A DNA stretch of 64,000 nt from Hydrangea macrophylla (taxonomy: Eukaryota; Streptophyta; Magnoliopsida; Cornales; Hydrangeaceae): NCBI GenBank assembly GCA_033977485.1, contig CM066991.1, positions 54,352,850 to 54,416,849 on the forward strand. Direction: 5' to 3'. Shown here piece by piece: positions 22,226-33,669 of this stretch (position 1 is its first letter; each line of letters opens with the position of its first letter). The translations under genes were made by a program, and so were the position numbers. The notes beneath the pieces were generated by a model. The model did no database searches. It was not told the origin of the DNA and saw nothing but the letters and a program-made list of their open reading frames with translations.

Positions 22226-24932
22226 TTATAACCAGTAGGTTGCCGAACATTTGATTCGGGTGACTATGTACGAGCCTTCCCACTTTGGTCCGAGTTTTCC
22301 ATTACTCGGGACTTTGGTTGACTGATTGACTGCCTTGAGGACGAGATCCCCGACCTGGAAGCTGCGACTCTTTACCTTGCTGTTGAAATACTGTGATACC
22401 CTCTGCTTGTGCGGTGCTACTTTCAGATATGCCTGGTCCCTTTTCTCTTCTATTCGGTCGAGATCCCCTCTAAGGGCTTCCTCATTGCCTTGTTCGCTAA
22501 AATTTGCCACTCGGTATCTTGGTAATCTGAGCTCTGTGGGTACCACTTCCTCAAAACCATAGGTAAGTGAGAATGATGTTTCTCCGGTTGCCGCTCGAGG
22601 AGTAGTACAGTAGGCCCACAAAAGGGTCGGTAGTTCGTCGGCCCAAAGTCCCTTGGCTTGCTCAAGTCTGGTTTTAATGGACTGCAAAATTGTCCGGTTT
22701 GTCACCTCGGCTTGGCCATTGGCTTGGGGATGCTCGGGATAAGAGTAGTGATTTGATATATTATAGCCCGAGTAAAATTGCCTGAATATCGGGGTGTCGA
22801 ACTACCTGCCATTGTCGCTGACTAGTACCCAGGGGACACCAAACCTATTGAGGATGTTTTTCTCAATAAAACTATCCATCTTCTTCTCAATTATAGTTGC
22901 CAAGGGTTGGGCCTCTGCCTACTTTGTAAAGTAGTCTATAACGACCATGGCAAACTGAACCTGCCCCCTTGCCGTAGGTAGAGGTCTGACTATATCAATG
23001 CCCTACTGGGTAAACGACCAGGGGTTGAGGATTGGAGATTGGAACTGTGCCAGGCGGTTGATCATGTTGGCATGCATCTGGCACTTGTCACACTTTTTGA
23101 CGTATTCCCTAGAGTCCCGGACCATTGTTGGCCAATAATAACCTTGCAGCAGAGCCTTACGGGAGAGTGCCCGACTTCCAACATGGCTTCCACACACTCC
23201 TTCATGAATTTCGTACAGTATTCCTTGGACCTGACTAGGGTAGATGTATCAGAGATATGTGATAGAGAACCCCCTTCTGTAGAGGACGCCGTCAACGAGA
23301 TGGTATCGAGCTGCCCGATATTTGACCCGATGGGCTTCATCCTTCCCGTTCAGTAGACGTTCGGTGGTGAGGAACTTTATGATAGGATTTATCCACCTGG
23401 GCCCTACGTCGACCGGGTCGACCTCCATGCCCTCTGAGTTGGACACACTAGGCTCGGGGAGATACTCTACCCTTATCCTAGGCAGATCCGACTCGGAAGA
23501 AGATGCTAGACAGGCTAACCAGTCGGCCCTGCTATTTTCTTCTCGCGAAATCAATACCTTCCATATCGATATCGTGATCCAAAACCGTATTTCTATGTGA
23601 TTAAGAAACCTTTGAGCTATTTGGTGACTGACCTAACTACGGCTTGGTAAGCCACCATGTCCTCCCGTGCCTCATACTCCTAGTTGATTTGGTTTACAAC
23701 TAGCCAGGAGTTGTTGTATCCCTGAATCTGCTATGCACCCATAAAGGTAGCCAATTGCAACCCGACCAACAGGGCTTCATACTCGGCTTCGTTGTTAGAG
23801 GCCTAAAACCCAAACCTTAAGGCGTACTCTAGCTAAATCCCATCAGGCGTGGTCAGGATGATCCTTGCCCCGCTGCCTTGTTTGTTGGAAGATCTGTCTA
23901 CATAGAGTACCCAGGTCGGGATGTCAGAAAGTGGACCGAGCGGTTGCTCGGGCCGGAATGGTTTCTCCACCGGGTTTTCTAGATAAATGAATTCCACGAG
24001 GAAATCTACCACTACCTGACCCTTGATTGCTGTACGCGGTTGGTAGATCACTTTGAATTCTTTCAATTCCAATGCCCACTTTATAAGCCTCCCAAATGTT
24101 TTAGGTCAGCCAAGGACCTGGCGAAGTGGCTGATCTGTGAGGACCACATTGACATGGGCGTAAAAGTACGGGCGGAGTCTTCGGGCAGAGATGATCAGTG
24201 CAAATGCAAGCTTCTAGATGCATGAGTATCTGCTTTTTGCGTCTTGTAGTTCCCGGTTCGTGTAATAGATCGGGAATTGTATCTCGTGCTTCTCCCTAAC
24301 TAATGCTAAGCTCACCACCGAGGGTGACACTGCCAAGTAAAGCAATAATTCCTCCTCTGGTACAGGCGTCGAGAGTAGAGGAGGCAACGTCAAGTATTTC
24401 TTGAGCTCCTGAAATGCCTCTTCACACTCTTCCGACCACTAAAAAGCTTTGCAGAGGATTTTGAAAAAGGGCAGGCACCAGTCGGTTTCCCGGGAGACAA
24501 ATCTGTTTAAAGCAGCTACCTGCGTAAGCTAAACTTTGTACTTCTTTCGTTAACCGAGCTGACCGCATGTTTATGATGGCCTGAATTTTCTCGGGGTTTG
24601 CTTCGATTCCTCGCCGGCTGACCAGATGCCCCAGGAACATTCTGGACGAGACTCCATCATTTTTCTGATCAAATCCTTGGCCAGGTTCAACCTCATCCGA
24701 AAATTTCTTAAGATGCTGAAGGCCCAGGCCAGGTGGTCGAGATGGTAGGACTCGTCTTGGCTTTTGACCAGGAGGTCATCGACATATAACTCCATCATTT
24801 TCCCGATCAAATCCTTGAACACATGGTTGACCAGTGTTGATAAGTTGCCCTGACATTTTTGAGGCCGAAGGGCATCTCCTTGTAGCAATAAGTCCCCTAG
24901 TCGGTGATGAAAGAAGTTTTCTCTTCGCCCCC
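22226..24932 (-). pseudogene. Tat-type pol, downstream part (RT end, RNase H, aRNase H, integrase)
   Basis: Reading down the minus strand, the reverse transcriptase resumes at 24932 directly after the Athila insertion and contains the catalytic ELYVDDLLVKSQ near 24780. MFLGHLVSRRGIEANPEK (24640-24590) is the RT connection. The second RNase H-like domain shows WVLYVDRSSNKQGSGA near 23905. Integrase carries CDKCQMHAN near 23090, the core LVSDNG near 22820, GQAEVTNRT (22720) and WADELPTLLWAY (22640). The 159-codon open stretch 22226-22705 is the integrase C-terminal half. Stops and frameshifts elsewhere make it inactive. It is one gene with 38831-39330, cut by the Athila element. Confidence 0.85.
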
Positions 24933-25167
24933 TGATGAGAGCTGATATTTGCTTAATATTAGCTCGATAAAGAGTAAAAAATTGACTGGATTTAACCCCA
25001 TTTCTCTAGTGTTACCTGCACTTGTGATTTAATTCGTTTCTTTACACAATGATGTATTTTTTGTGGTATGTTGTTGTGTTTAGCTCTTTGAATGCAGGTT
25101 CTGAAGTTAAAATGAATAACAAGTTGAAAGGAATAACTCAAAAAACAAATAGATGAAGTCTTGGTAC

Positions 25168-25281
25168 CAATCGATTGACATCATATCAATCGATTGACAT
25201 ATTTTTATGATCAATCGATTGGTGTTTTTACCAATCGATTGGAATGTTTACCAATCGATTGATATCTTTGTCAATCGATTG
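25168..25281. repeat. CAATCGATTG cluster A, upstream of the TATA box
   Basis: Six exact CAATCGATTG sites start at 25168, 25187, 25212, 25232, 25252 and 25272; the last four are spaced exactly 20 bp. The flanks alternate between T/C and GACAT/GG. The linkers are otherwise dissimilar, so this is a site cluster and not a tandem duplication. Confidence 0.9.
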
Positions 25282-25388
25282 GTTAAAACTGGAAACATTC
25301 TGCGTTAATGGAGCAAGATTTCAGCAATCAGGATGATGACCAGCCGTTATGGAATGAACCTGGACACCCTCAGCTCGTGGATTTAACA

Positions 25389-25398
25389 CTATATATAG
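25389..25398 (+). promoter_or_regulatory. LTR TATA box
   Basis: CTATATATAG followed by AGGAGAGTG, about 110 bp downstream of cluster A. It is in the right region of the LTR to set the transcript start. Confidence 0.6.
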
Positions 25399-25764
25399 AG
25401 GAGAGTGAAGAGGATGAGGGGTTGGCTCATATTGTATTGTTTTGTAGGATTTTCAATGGTTTTCTTGGCTTAAACAAGTTTCAAATTAGAAGACTTTAGT
25501 ATTTCGAATTCAGTTTACATTCAGGTTAAGTTTCTTTCTGCATTCTTACTATAGAAATTGATTGGTTCCTAATTTCAATAAAGATTTAGTTTGGTTTGAT
25601 AGTTCTAGTTTCACAAATTAAATCCATGTCTCCAGTTAATTTTATTTCTCAATTTATTTTCATTCAAAAAGTGAAAGAGATGCTAGTCTAGAGTTCTGGT
25701 TGGGAATAATGTGAAGAAGCATTGTTCCCAACCCACTGCCATGATTCTGTTTAAGAATCGGTGT

Positions 25765-25885
25765 CAATCGATTGGAAGCAGAACCCAATCGATTGACATC
25801 AGATTCCAAGTCAATCGATTGATTATATGTTAATCGATTGGAAGTCATTTCATGTCAATCGATTGACATTAATATCAATCGATTG
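25765..25885. repeat. CAATCGATTG cluster B, downstream of the TATA box
   Basis: Sites start at 25765, 25786, 25812, 25831 (TAATCGATTG here, intact in the 3' LTR), 25856 and 25876. Spacings are 19-26 bp. It lies about 370 bp downstream of the TATA box. Confidence 0.9.
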
Positions 25886-26573
25886 ATATGTAAATGACTT
25901 GGGTTGACTCCTTTCTGTATTCCAGTAACTTTTATTTCAGAAATTAAGTCCAAGTTGATCTTTATAAGTTCAAATTGCAATTTGATTTTGAAATATAAGC
26001 TCTTTTGATTAATTAATTCAATGAACGCTTATGACAAACACATCGAATATTTCTTATCCAATCTGTTAGTTATTGTTCATGGTTTTAATTAACTAATATT
26101 TCAGTCCTTCATAAATAAGTTAGGTAAACAAACCACTAAGTATGTGAGATTCACATACCTAGTGTCTAGGATACTTAACTTAATCATTTTTTTTTAAAAT
26201 ATGGAATACTATAAGGATGAAGCCCCGGTTGTTCGTCATTGTTAAATCATGGTAATGGTTAAGACTCTGTGGATTCACATTCTTCCCAACACCTTGTTCA
26301 TATATAATTAAACTATATTGTTTGTTCTAGCTTAATTTGGTTTTTACTCAACTTTTATTTCTTCAATATTTTTATCCCAAATTCAATAGGATTGTTAGAT
26401 TCTTCACTTTAAAGAAATCATCTTTTATTTCATTTTAGGATTCAATCTTGATCTTTCTGCCTTTATCTTCCGTCCCTTGGGATTCGACCCGGTCTTACCG
26501 GTTTTAACGCGACGCGACCGTGTACACTTGGACGTACTCTTCAGAGAATACATTTCCAGTCGTGTCAAGTTTT

Positions 26574-26591
26574 TGGCGCCGTTGCCGGGGA
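26574..26591 (+). other. Primer-binding site (tRNA-Asp type)
   Basis: TGGCGCCGTTGCCGGGGA lies six bases after the LTR end. It is complementary to the 3' end of plant tRNA-Asp and is the usual Athila primer site. Confidence 0.85.
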
Positions 26592-26702
26592 CGGTAACAA
26601 AGGCCAGAATCTTTCGATTGATCCAATCTTTCTTACCCCATTTCTATCTTTCTATTTCCTTTTTATTCGTCAGAACACAAACTGTATTGATTGTGTCCTT
26701 CT

Positions 26703-28470
26703 ATGTCCTTTGATTCCACTGAAGCTTTCATCACAAATCTATTTGAAGATTCCATCCATAGTGCTGATAATCCCATTTTCACTCCGTCTACTTCAAATCC
26801 AATGTCTGACACGAAGAGCCAACAAGGAGAGAATCAGCATGATCTCATCGATGACGGTCAACGACCTTTACGAGAACTCTTGGCTCCTGATCGAACAGCC
26901 ACACCTTCTTGTATCCGCATCCCTTCGCACACGGGTACATTCCATTTTCGTAATGGGATGATTCAACTTTTACCACATTTCACGGGATGGAGAAAGAGAA
27001 GGCGTACTTACACATTCGAGATTTCAAAGACGTTTGTGGCACTTTCACAGATCAGACCTGCTCGAGTGATATATTTCGATTAAAGCTTTTTCCCTTTACT
27101 TTGAAGGACAAAGAAAAGTCATGGTTATTATCGCTCAAACCAAATTCTATTTCAACTTGGACAGCAATTCACGAAGCCTTTCTCAAAAAGTTCTTCCCTA
27201 ATCGGTTAATGACAGACATCTTGAGACAAATCAAGATGTACAATCAAAAAGAGGAAGAAACTTTCGCTGAAGCCTGGGAGCGTTTTAAGGATTTGTTACT
27301 GCTTTGCCCATATCATGGTTTCGAGAAGTGGCGAACTATAAGCTTCTTCTATGATGGCCTTAGTCCAAAGTCAAAAAGCTCTTAGAAACTACGAGCGACG
27401 GTGAGTTTATGAGCAAGAACGCCGACCAAGCCGAAGCTCATTTCGAATGGTTGGCTGAACACTCGCCGGAATGGGAGACTCAAGTGACAAGAACTCAAAG
27501 TAGTTCAAGTTCAAGTCATAAGAGTATTTATCAGTTGAAAGCGGAAGATGGCTTAATGGAGAAATACGAGCAACTGGCTCGTAAATTGGAAGTTTTGGAA
27601 GCAAAGAAGGACCCAGTAATACAATTTGCATCTGAAGAATCATGTTCGAGTTGTCTACAAATGGGGCATACCTCTTAACATTGCCAAATATACCCTGTTT
27701 ATCAAGAACAGAGTCCAGTAGAGGTACACGATGTAAATGTCCCTGGTCGTTTCAACCCCAATGATAGGTGGAGTCATCCTGGTTTTGATCAAAGAAACAG
27801 TGCTGCTGCAGCAAACCCATCTCAACAGTGGCAGCCGAATAAAGGAAACCAATACCGACCTCAAAACCAAGGGTACCAACAGAGTTACCAACCTCCTACC
27901 TATCAACAAAATCAAGGGTATCACCAGAATCAATATCAACAAAATCATTCACCTCAATTCAACTACAATCAGGGGGGCAACAATCAAACCTCATCTAACA
28001 CTTACGTGCCACCTCATAAGAAGGCACAGGAAGATCCTAATACACTCATGATGCAACAAATGATGCAGCTAATGAGTAAACTCAACACAAGTGTAGAGAG
28101 GTTAGCTGCCCAACAAGGGGATCGAGAACGAACTATGTTCCCTTCACAACCAGAGCCAAATCCTAAAGGCCAACACTCGGGTGTAGGACCCTCGGGAACT
28201 GGACCACATGAGGAGGCCAAGGCTGTAACTGTGTTGAGAAGTGGAAAGGAGATTGAGAAAGTCTCTGTTCCCTCACACCCTATAGTTAATGATGAGGAAG
28301 AGGTAGAGAAAGAAGAAGAATTGGTGGAAGAAGGAAAAGAGGGCGAAACAGTTGAGCCCGAAATAACAAATCCTGAGGATACAGAGATAAAGAGAAGACC
28401 CGGAAAAGAACCCCTCCTTGAGGAGACACCCAAATGCCCTTTTCCGGCACCATATCCTCAGAGATTGAAG
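26703..28470 (+). pseudogene. Athila gag, frameshifted
   Basis: The capsid protein starts at ATG 26703. The first segment runs to about 26980, where a 1-base shift moves to the frame of MEKEKAYLHIRDF (26987). Capsid continues through KSWLLSLKPNSISTW and FFPNRLMTDILRQIKM to a second shift near 27375. It then runs through FEWLAEHSPEWET, a zinc-knuckle remnant (CSSCLQMGHTS near 27650) with a TAA stop at 27676-27678, a Gln/Asn-rich stretch (27830-27990) and an acidic region (28280-28400). Length and order are normal for Athila gag. It forms the virus-like particle in active copies; this copy cannot. Confidence 0.85.
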
Positions 28471-29115
28471 AAACCTCAACAAGAAACTAAAAGTCAGGAG
28501 TTTCTAGAGTTATTCAAACAAGTAAAAATCAATCTCCCACTCCTAGACGCAATTAAACAAGTGCCTTCCTATGCCAAGTTCTTAAAAGACTTGTGCACTG
28601 TTAAAAGGAAGCAAAGTGTTAAGAAGAGTGCTTACTTAGCATGCCAGGCGAGTGCAATTTTAAAACACGACCTGCCTCCTAAGTACAAGGATCCAGGCAC
28701 ACCAACGGTTTCTTGCATAATTGGTCAAAAGAAAGTAAACAACGCTCTGCTAGACTTAGGTTCGAGTGTTAATCTCTTACCTTACACTGTTTACCAACAG
28801 TTAGGGTTGGGAGAACTTAAACCTACTCGCATTACGCTCCAACTTGCGGACTGATCAATTAAATATCCGTGAGGAGTGCTGGAGGATGTCTTAGTCCAGA
28901 TTGACACTTTTGTCTTTCCTGTTGACTTCGTTGTTCTAGACACCGAACCTGCTTATAATGCTAAATCTCAGATTCCGGTGATCTTCGGACGTCCTTTTCT
29001 TGCGACAATTGATGCAACTATTAAAGTTAGGAGTGGAGTAATGACCGTTGTGTTCGGGAACATGACATTGAATATCAAGATCTTTTCAAATCCCAAAATT
29101 GAAGATTTTGATGAT
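28471..29115 (+). pseudogene. Athila aspartic protease domain, two nonsense changes
   Basis: The active-site region is NALLDLGSSVNLLPY near 28745-28785, with the Asp-Leu-Gly-Ser form typical of Athila. After RITLQLAD the frame meets TGA at 28852 and again at 28870, then reopens at GVLEDVLVQ. Family consensus has arginine at both places (LADRSIKYPRG), so both stops look like CGA to TGA transitions. IFGRPFLATIDA (28981-29015) is the second conserved protease block. Confidence 0.85.
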
Positions 29116-30396
29116 GAGGAAGAAGAAGTGAATTGGGTAGAATCAGTAATTCAAGATTGCTTTGATTCAACTGCTCACGCTGATCCCGTGGAGTCCATTA
29201 TGACTAATTCATGTTATGAATTGGATAAATACACTCCACAAGATGAGATGATGAGCCAGATATGTGCAATTTTGGAGGTTGTTGGAGAGGAAGTTGCAAG
29301 AACAATGTGGACGGCTCAATATGAGCAACTACCGCCAAAGACCAAGTTGGTTGTGTCGTCGAACCTGCAATTTCCGGAGTTGGAATTGAAAGAGCTCCCA
29401 AAAGAATTGAAATATGTGTTTCTGGGAGAAGAGAAGACCTTTCCTGTGATAATTTCATCCGTTTTAAATCACGAACAGGAAAGTAAACTGATACAGTTGC
29501 TTAAGCAACACAGGAGTGCGTTAGGATGGACCGTTGCTGATTTAAGAGGAATTAGTCCATCTATATGCACCCACATGATTTACCTTGAGGAATATGCCAA
29601 ACCTTGTCGTCAAATGCAAAGGCGTCTAAACCCAAACATGCAAGAGGTAGTAAAGAAGGAAGTTCTGAAATTGCTGGATGTTGGGGTTATTTACCCAATT
29701 TCGGATAGTCCTTGGGTAAGTCCAACTCAAGTAGTGCCGAAGAAAGCAGGCATTATAGTGGTACAAAATAAAGAAGGAGAATTGGTACCAACACGTGTGA
29801 CCACGAGCTGGCGTATGTGTATTGATTACAGAAGATTGAATGCGGTGACTCGAAAGGATCATTTCCCATTACCTTTCATGGATCAAATGCTCGAAAGAGT
29901 AGCAGGTCACCAATTCTATTGTTTCCTGGACGGTTATAGTGGTTATAACCAAATTGAAATTGATCCTGCTGATCAAGAGAAGACCACTTTTACCTGTCCG
30001 TTTGGAACATTTGCATATCGCTGGATGCCATTTGGATTGTGCAATGCACCTGCCACTTTCCAGAGGTGTATACTGAGCATCTTCAGCGATATGGTGGAAA
30101 AGATCATGGAGGTTTTTATGGACGACTTCTCCGTATTTGGTAGCACCTTTGATGATTGCTTAGAGAACCTCCAAAAAGTCCTGAAAAGATGTGAGGATAA
30201 GAATTTGGTCCTCAACTGGGAAAAATGTCACTTTATGGTGACAAAAGCGATTGTCTTGGGACATATCGTGTCTGTTGAGGGAATACAGGTAGATAAGGCA
30301 AAGATTGATATAATTTCTAATCTTCCTGTCCCCACCATAGTGAAAGAAATACGATCATTTTTAGGTCATGCCAGTTTCTACCGGAGGTTTTATTAA
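29116..30396 (+). pseudogene. Athila reverse transcriptase
   Basis: This copies the RNA genome into DNA. The frame from 28876 is open for 506 codons and covers the full fingers-palm region: CIDYRRLNAVTRKDHFPLPF (about 29818-29876), FLDGYSGYNQIEI, MPFGLCNAPATF (30026-30060) and the catalytic VFMDDFSVFG at about 30113-30140. FMDD instead of YIDD is normal for Athila. At the end of the connection, SFYRRFY followed by TAA at 30394-30396 reflects one extra T; the +1 frame continues as IKDFSAVSRPL. Confidence 0.9.
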
Positions 30397-32284
30397 GGAT
30401 TTCAGTGCTGTATCTAGGCCACTGTGCCAACTCCTTGTTAAGGACCAACCATTTGAGTGGAACAGCAAGTGTCAGGAATCTTTTGATAAACTCAAACATT
30501 ACCTCACAACAGCTCCGATAATGCAATCTCCGGATTGGAGTCTTCCTCTTGAGCTGATGTGTGATACAAGTGACCCAGCGATTAGAGCTGTTTTAGGACA
30601 AAGGAAGGACAAGAAGCCTACTGTGATCTACTATGCTAGCAGAACTCTTGATGGAGCTCAATGAAATTACTCTACTACCAAAAAAGAGTTGCTCGCAATT
30701 GTATTCGCATTGGAAAAATTCAAGCAATATCTTATTGGCTCGCAGATCATTTGCTTCACTGATCATGCTGCGTTGAAGTATCTGCTGTCCAAAAAGGATA
30801 CCAAACAGCGATTGATACGTTGGATTCTACTGCTCCAAGAATTTGATTTGATTATCAAAGATAAAAAAGGGGTGGAGAATGTTGTAGCTGATAACCTCTC
30901 ACGATTGACGTTTGAAGACAATTCTTCACAATCCATTCCGATCAGTGAATCTTTCCCAGATGAACAACTTTTTACTGCAACTAGCTTACCCTGGTATGCT
31001 GACATTGTCAATTACTTGGCAACAGGGGAGACCCCATCTCATTGGTCCACTCCCGACAGAAAAAGGTTTCTATCTATCGCCCGATGGTTTTACTTTGATG
31101 ATCCGTATTTGTTTAAGTACTGCGCGGATCAAGTAATTAGGCGATGTGTTCTGGAGGAGGATATCTCTCAAATTCTTGCTTCTTGCCACTCAGAGGCCTG
31201 TGGTGGCCATTTTTCAGCTCAGAAAACTGCTCAAAAGGTGTTTAGTAGCGGTTTCTACTGGCCGACAGTTTTCAAAGACTGTTATGCATTCTGTAGAGCT
31301 TGTGCTAGATGCCAAATGTTAGGGAGCTTGTCTAAGAGAAATGAAATGCCGATGACCTCGATCATTACAATTGAAATCTTCGATTGCTGGGGTATTGATT
31401 TCATGGGACCATTCCCGCCATCCTCTCATTACGAATATATCCTTTTGGCGGTCGAGTATGTGTCCAAGTGGGTTGAGGCCATTCCGACAAGGAGAAATGA
31501 TCACAAAACAGTGATCTCATTTTTAAAAGAAAATATTCTTTCGAGATTCGGAACACCGAAGGCCATGATTAGCGACCGTGGAACCCATTTCTGCAATAAG
31601 CCTTTTGAGGCATTGATGAAAAAATATGGGGTTAACCATAAGATTGCGTTATCATATCACCCACAGTCAAATGGTCAAGCAGAGCTAGCTAACAGGGAAA
31701 TCAAACATATCCTGGAAAAGACTGTTAATATCAACAGAAAGGATTGGTCGTCGCGTCTAACTGACGCTTTATGGGCATACAGAACAGCGTACAAGATGAA
31801 CCTTGGAATGTCCCCCTATAGGTTGATTTATGGAAAAGCCTTCCATTTGCCTGTGGAACTGGAACATAAGGCATACTGGGCCACTAGACTGCTTAATTTT
31901 GACATTCATGAGAGTGGTACATTGAGGAAGCTACAGCTCAATGAACTGGAAGAGATCCGGAATGATGCTTACGATCGTGCTCGCACATATAAATCCAAAT
32001 TGAAAGCTAAGCATGATCAGTCAATCTTGAGAAAGAAGCTTGAACCTGGGCAGAAAGTGTTACTTTATGATTCGAAGCTTCATCTTATTCCGGGTAAGCT
32101 AAGGTCAAGATGGATAGGACCCTTTATTGTCAAAGAAGTTTTTCCTCATGGGGCAGTGGAAATTGTTAACCCCAAAAATGGTAATGCATTCAAAGTCAAT
32201 GGGCAGCGTTTGAAGCCATTTTTGGAGAGGTTCAAACCAGAATCAGAGACCATCCAACTAGATGATCCTGATTACTCTTCTTGA
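30397..32284 (+). pseudogene. Athila RNase H and integrase
   Basis: The shifted frame carries RNase H (MCDTSDPAIRAVLGQ near 30560; [25 protein letters not shown]) with one TGA at 30662-30664. From 30689 there is a 531-codon open stretch. It holds the integrase zinc domain ([23 protein letters not shown]) and the catalytic core: Asp in GIDFMGPF (31396), Asp in MISDRGTHF (31567) and Glu in [11 protein letters not shown] (31675). The C-terminal DNA-binding region follows ([18 protein letters not shown]). There is no chromodomain, as expected for Athila. Only two lesions separate this from a continuous gene. Confidence 0.9.
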
Positions 32285-33669
32285 GAATTTGAGAATCTGA
32301 TGTTGTTGTATAGTAGTTTTATCTTCTTTGTGTGCTTCTCTATTTCTGCTTCCTTTTGTTCTTATTCTGTCTTTTTGATTGGCTATAGGATGAATCCATT
32401 GCATTACCTACCACATTTGCTCTACCATGGGGTCCGTTCTCCAGGAACCCCAGAATAGAGGGAACAAGAAAAGCCAATTTTCACTCCACTGTCCAGCTCG
32501 TACCCAGATTCCCCTAATGTAACAATTGCTTAAATGAATACCTGGGATCTTTTGTGTGCAGTTCGAGAAATTCTGGAAAGCCTGCAAATCGATTCGGATG
32601 GTGAAGTCGTGGAATATTTTGTGGATTATGCTGAAGGAGAAGACATTTCTTCCCCAGAATCTGAGCAGAATTGATAACTCCCGTAGCAAATGAATAAGAC
32701 AGAACTTTGTTCCTGGTTTTCTTTTCATTTATTCGTTTCCAACCAAGATCTTGTAATTTTGGATGTTGAGAATCCACGTTGAGAAATAAGATTGATGATT
32801 TCTGAATAAATTCTTCCTACTTGTGTGACTGATGGGTTTGATCTTTATTTGAATGCTCAAAGTCTTGTTTCTATCTCGAAAATGCATTCTTAAACTGTTG
32901 GGGGTGATTACATGAAGAACATTTGGGTTCCCATGAACTTCTATTGTCAATCGATTGAACTCTTTTATCAATCGATTGACATTTCTCTTTTATCAATCGA
33001 TTGACATTTCTTGTCAATCGATTGACAATCCTTCCAAACGTAAAGTCTGTTTGTCTCCCTCTCCCTCATTTCATTTCAAAATTTTCAGAGAGAGGGAGAG
33101 GAGGCGATTCTAAGAGAGTTAGTAGGAGACCCCCCCCCCCTTAATTTCTATCATTTCTACCTCCCCTATTTTGCCCCCATCCTCTTCATCATCAATCTCA
33201 TCTCTCCATCTCCACTGTCGCCTCGCCCACAACATCCCTACCGCCACTGTCCTCGTATGAGCAGAAGGAGAGAAGAAGGAGAGTGATTTGGGCTGCAAAT
33301 CTCAGGATCATCATCATGCATCATCATCAACCTCATTCTTAAGCACCCGTAGGCACAGTTTTTGGCGCGGTTTTGATCGAGGTAAACCCAAACTCACGAC
33401 CCTTCTTTTCTTCATCATTCTTGTTTCAAAACGATAGAGGGAGCCCCTTATGGTCATAAGACCACTAAATTGATGATAGGGGGACGTGAGACCTTGTTGT
33501 GGGCAGCCCCCTTAAATCGCTGATGTCAATCGATTGACATCAGGGCTCAATCGATTGGAATCCATCTTCAATCGATTGACAATTTATGTCAATCGATTGA
33601 CATATACAGAGATGCAGAACCTTCTTTCTTTCATCCTAACTCTCTGGTTCTCTTATTTTTTTAGCTCCT
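32285..33669 (+). promoter_or_regulatory. Spacer before ORF2: palindrome clusters, candidate exon and intron
   Basis: The 1.4-kb spacer has no long frame. Cluster A (four CAATCGATTG sites starting 32948, 32969, 32994, 33015) and cluster B (33527, 33548, 33569, 33590, spaced exactly 21 bp) repeat the LTR arrangement. Between them are a GA-rich stretch (33085-33120), a run of about ten C residues (33131-33140) and a good splice donor CGAGGTAAAC (GT at 33382). A pyrimidine-rich acceptor ending TTTTTTTTAG at 33664 lies six bases before the ORF2 ATG. The implied intron is 283 bp and contains cluster B. No TATA box is visible after cluster A. Confidence 0.55.

Larger units (their letters stand above)
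24933..26567 (+). repeat. 5' LTR of the Athila element (1635 bp)
   Basis: It runs from TGATGAGAGCTG to CCAGTCGTGTCA. TATA box CTATATATAG is at 25389-25398. Two clusters of CAATCGATTG sites lie at 25168-25281 and 25765-25885. A possible weak splice donor, CAGGTTAAGT, is at 25522-25531. A 63-codon open frame at 25308-25499 overlaps the TATA box and is repeated only because the LTR is repeated, so I do not treat it as a gene. Confidence 0.92.

Noticed and set aside
25308..25499. 63-codon frame in both Athila LTRs (also 37566-37757) as a conserved gene
   Set aside because: The two copies are the two LTRs of one recent insertion, so their similarity is no evidence of selection. It also overlaps the TATA box.
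25168..25885. Palindrome clusters as a CRISPR array or recombination att sites
   Set aside because: Repeat units are only 10 bp, spacings vary, and the setting is a plant LTR element. Neither array biology nor phage integration applies.
28014..28433. 139-codon minus-strand frame
   Set aside because: It is the shadow of the acidic gag region on the other strand.
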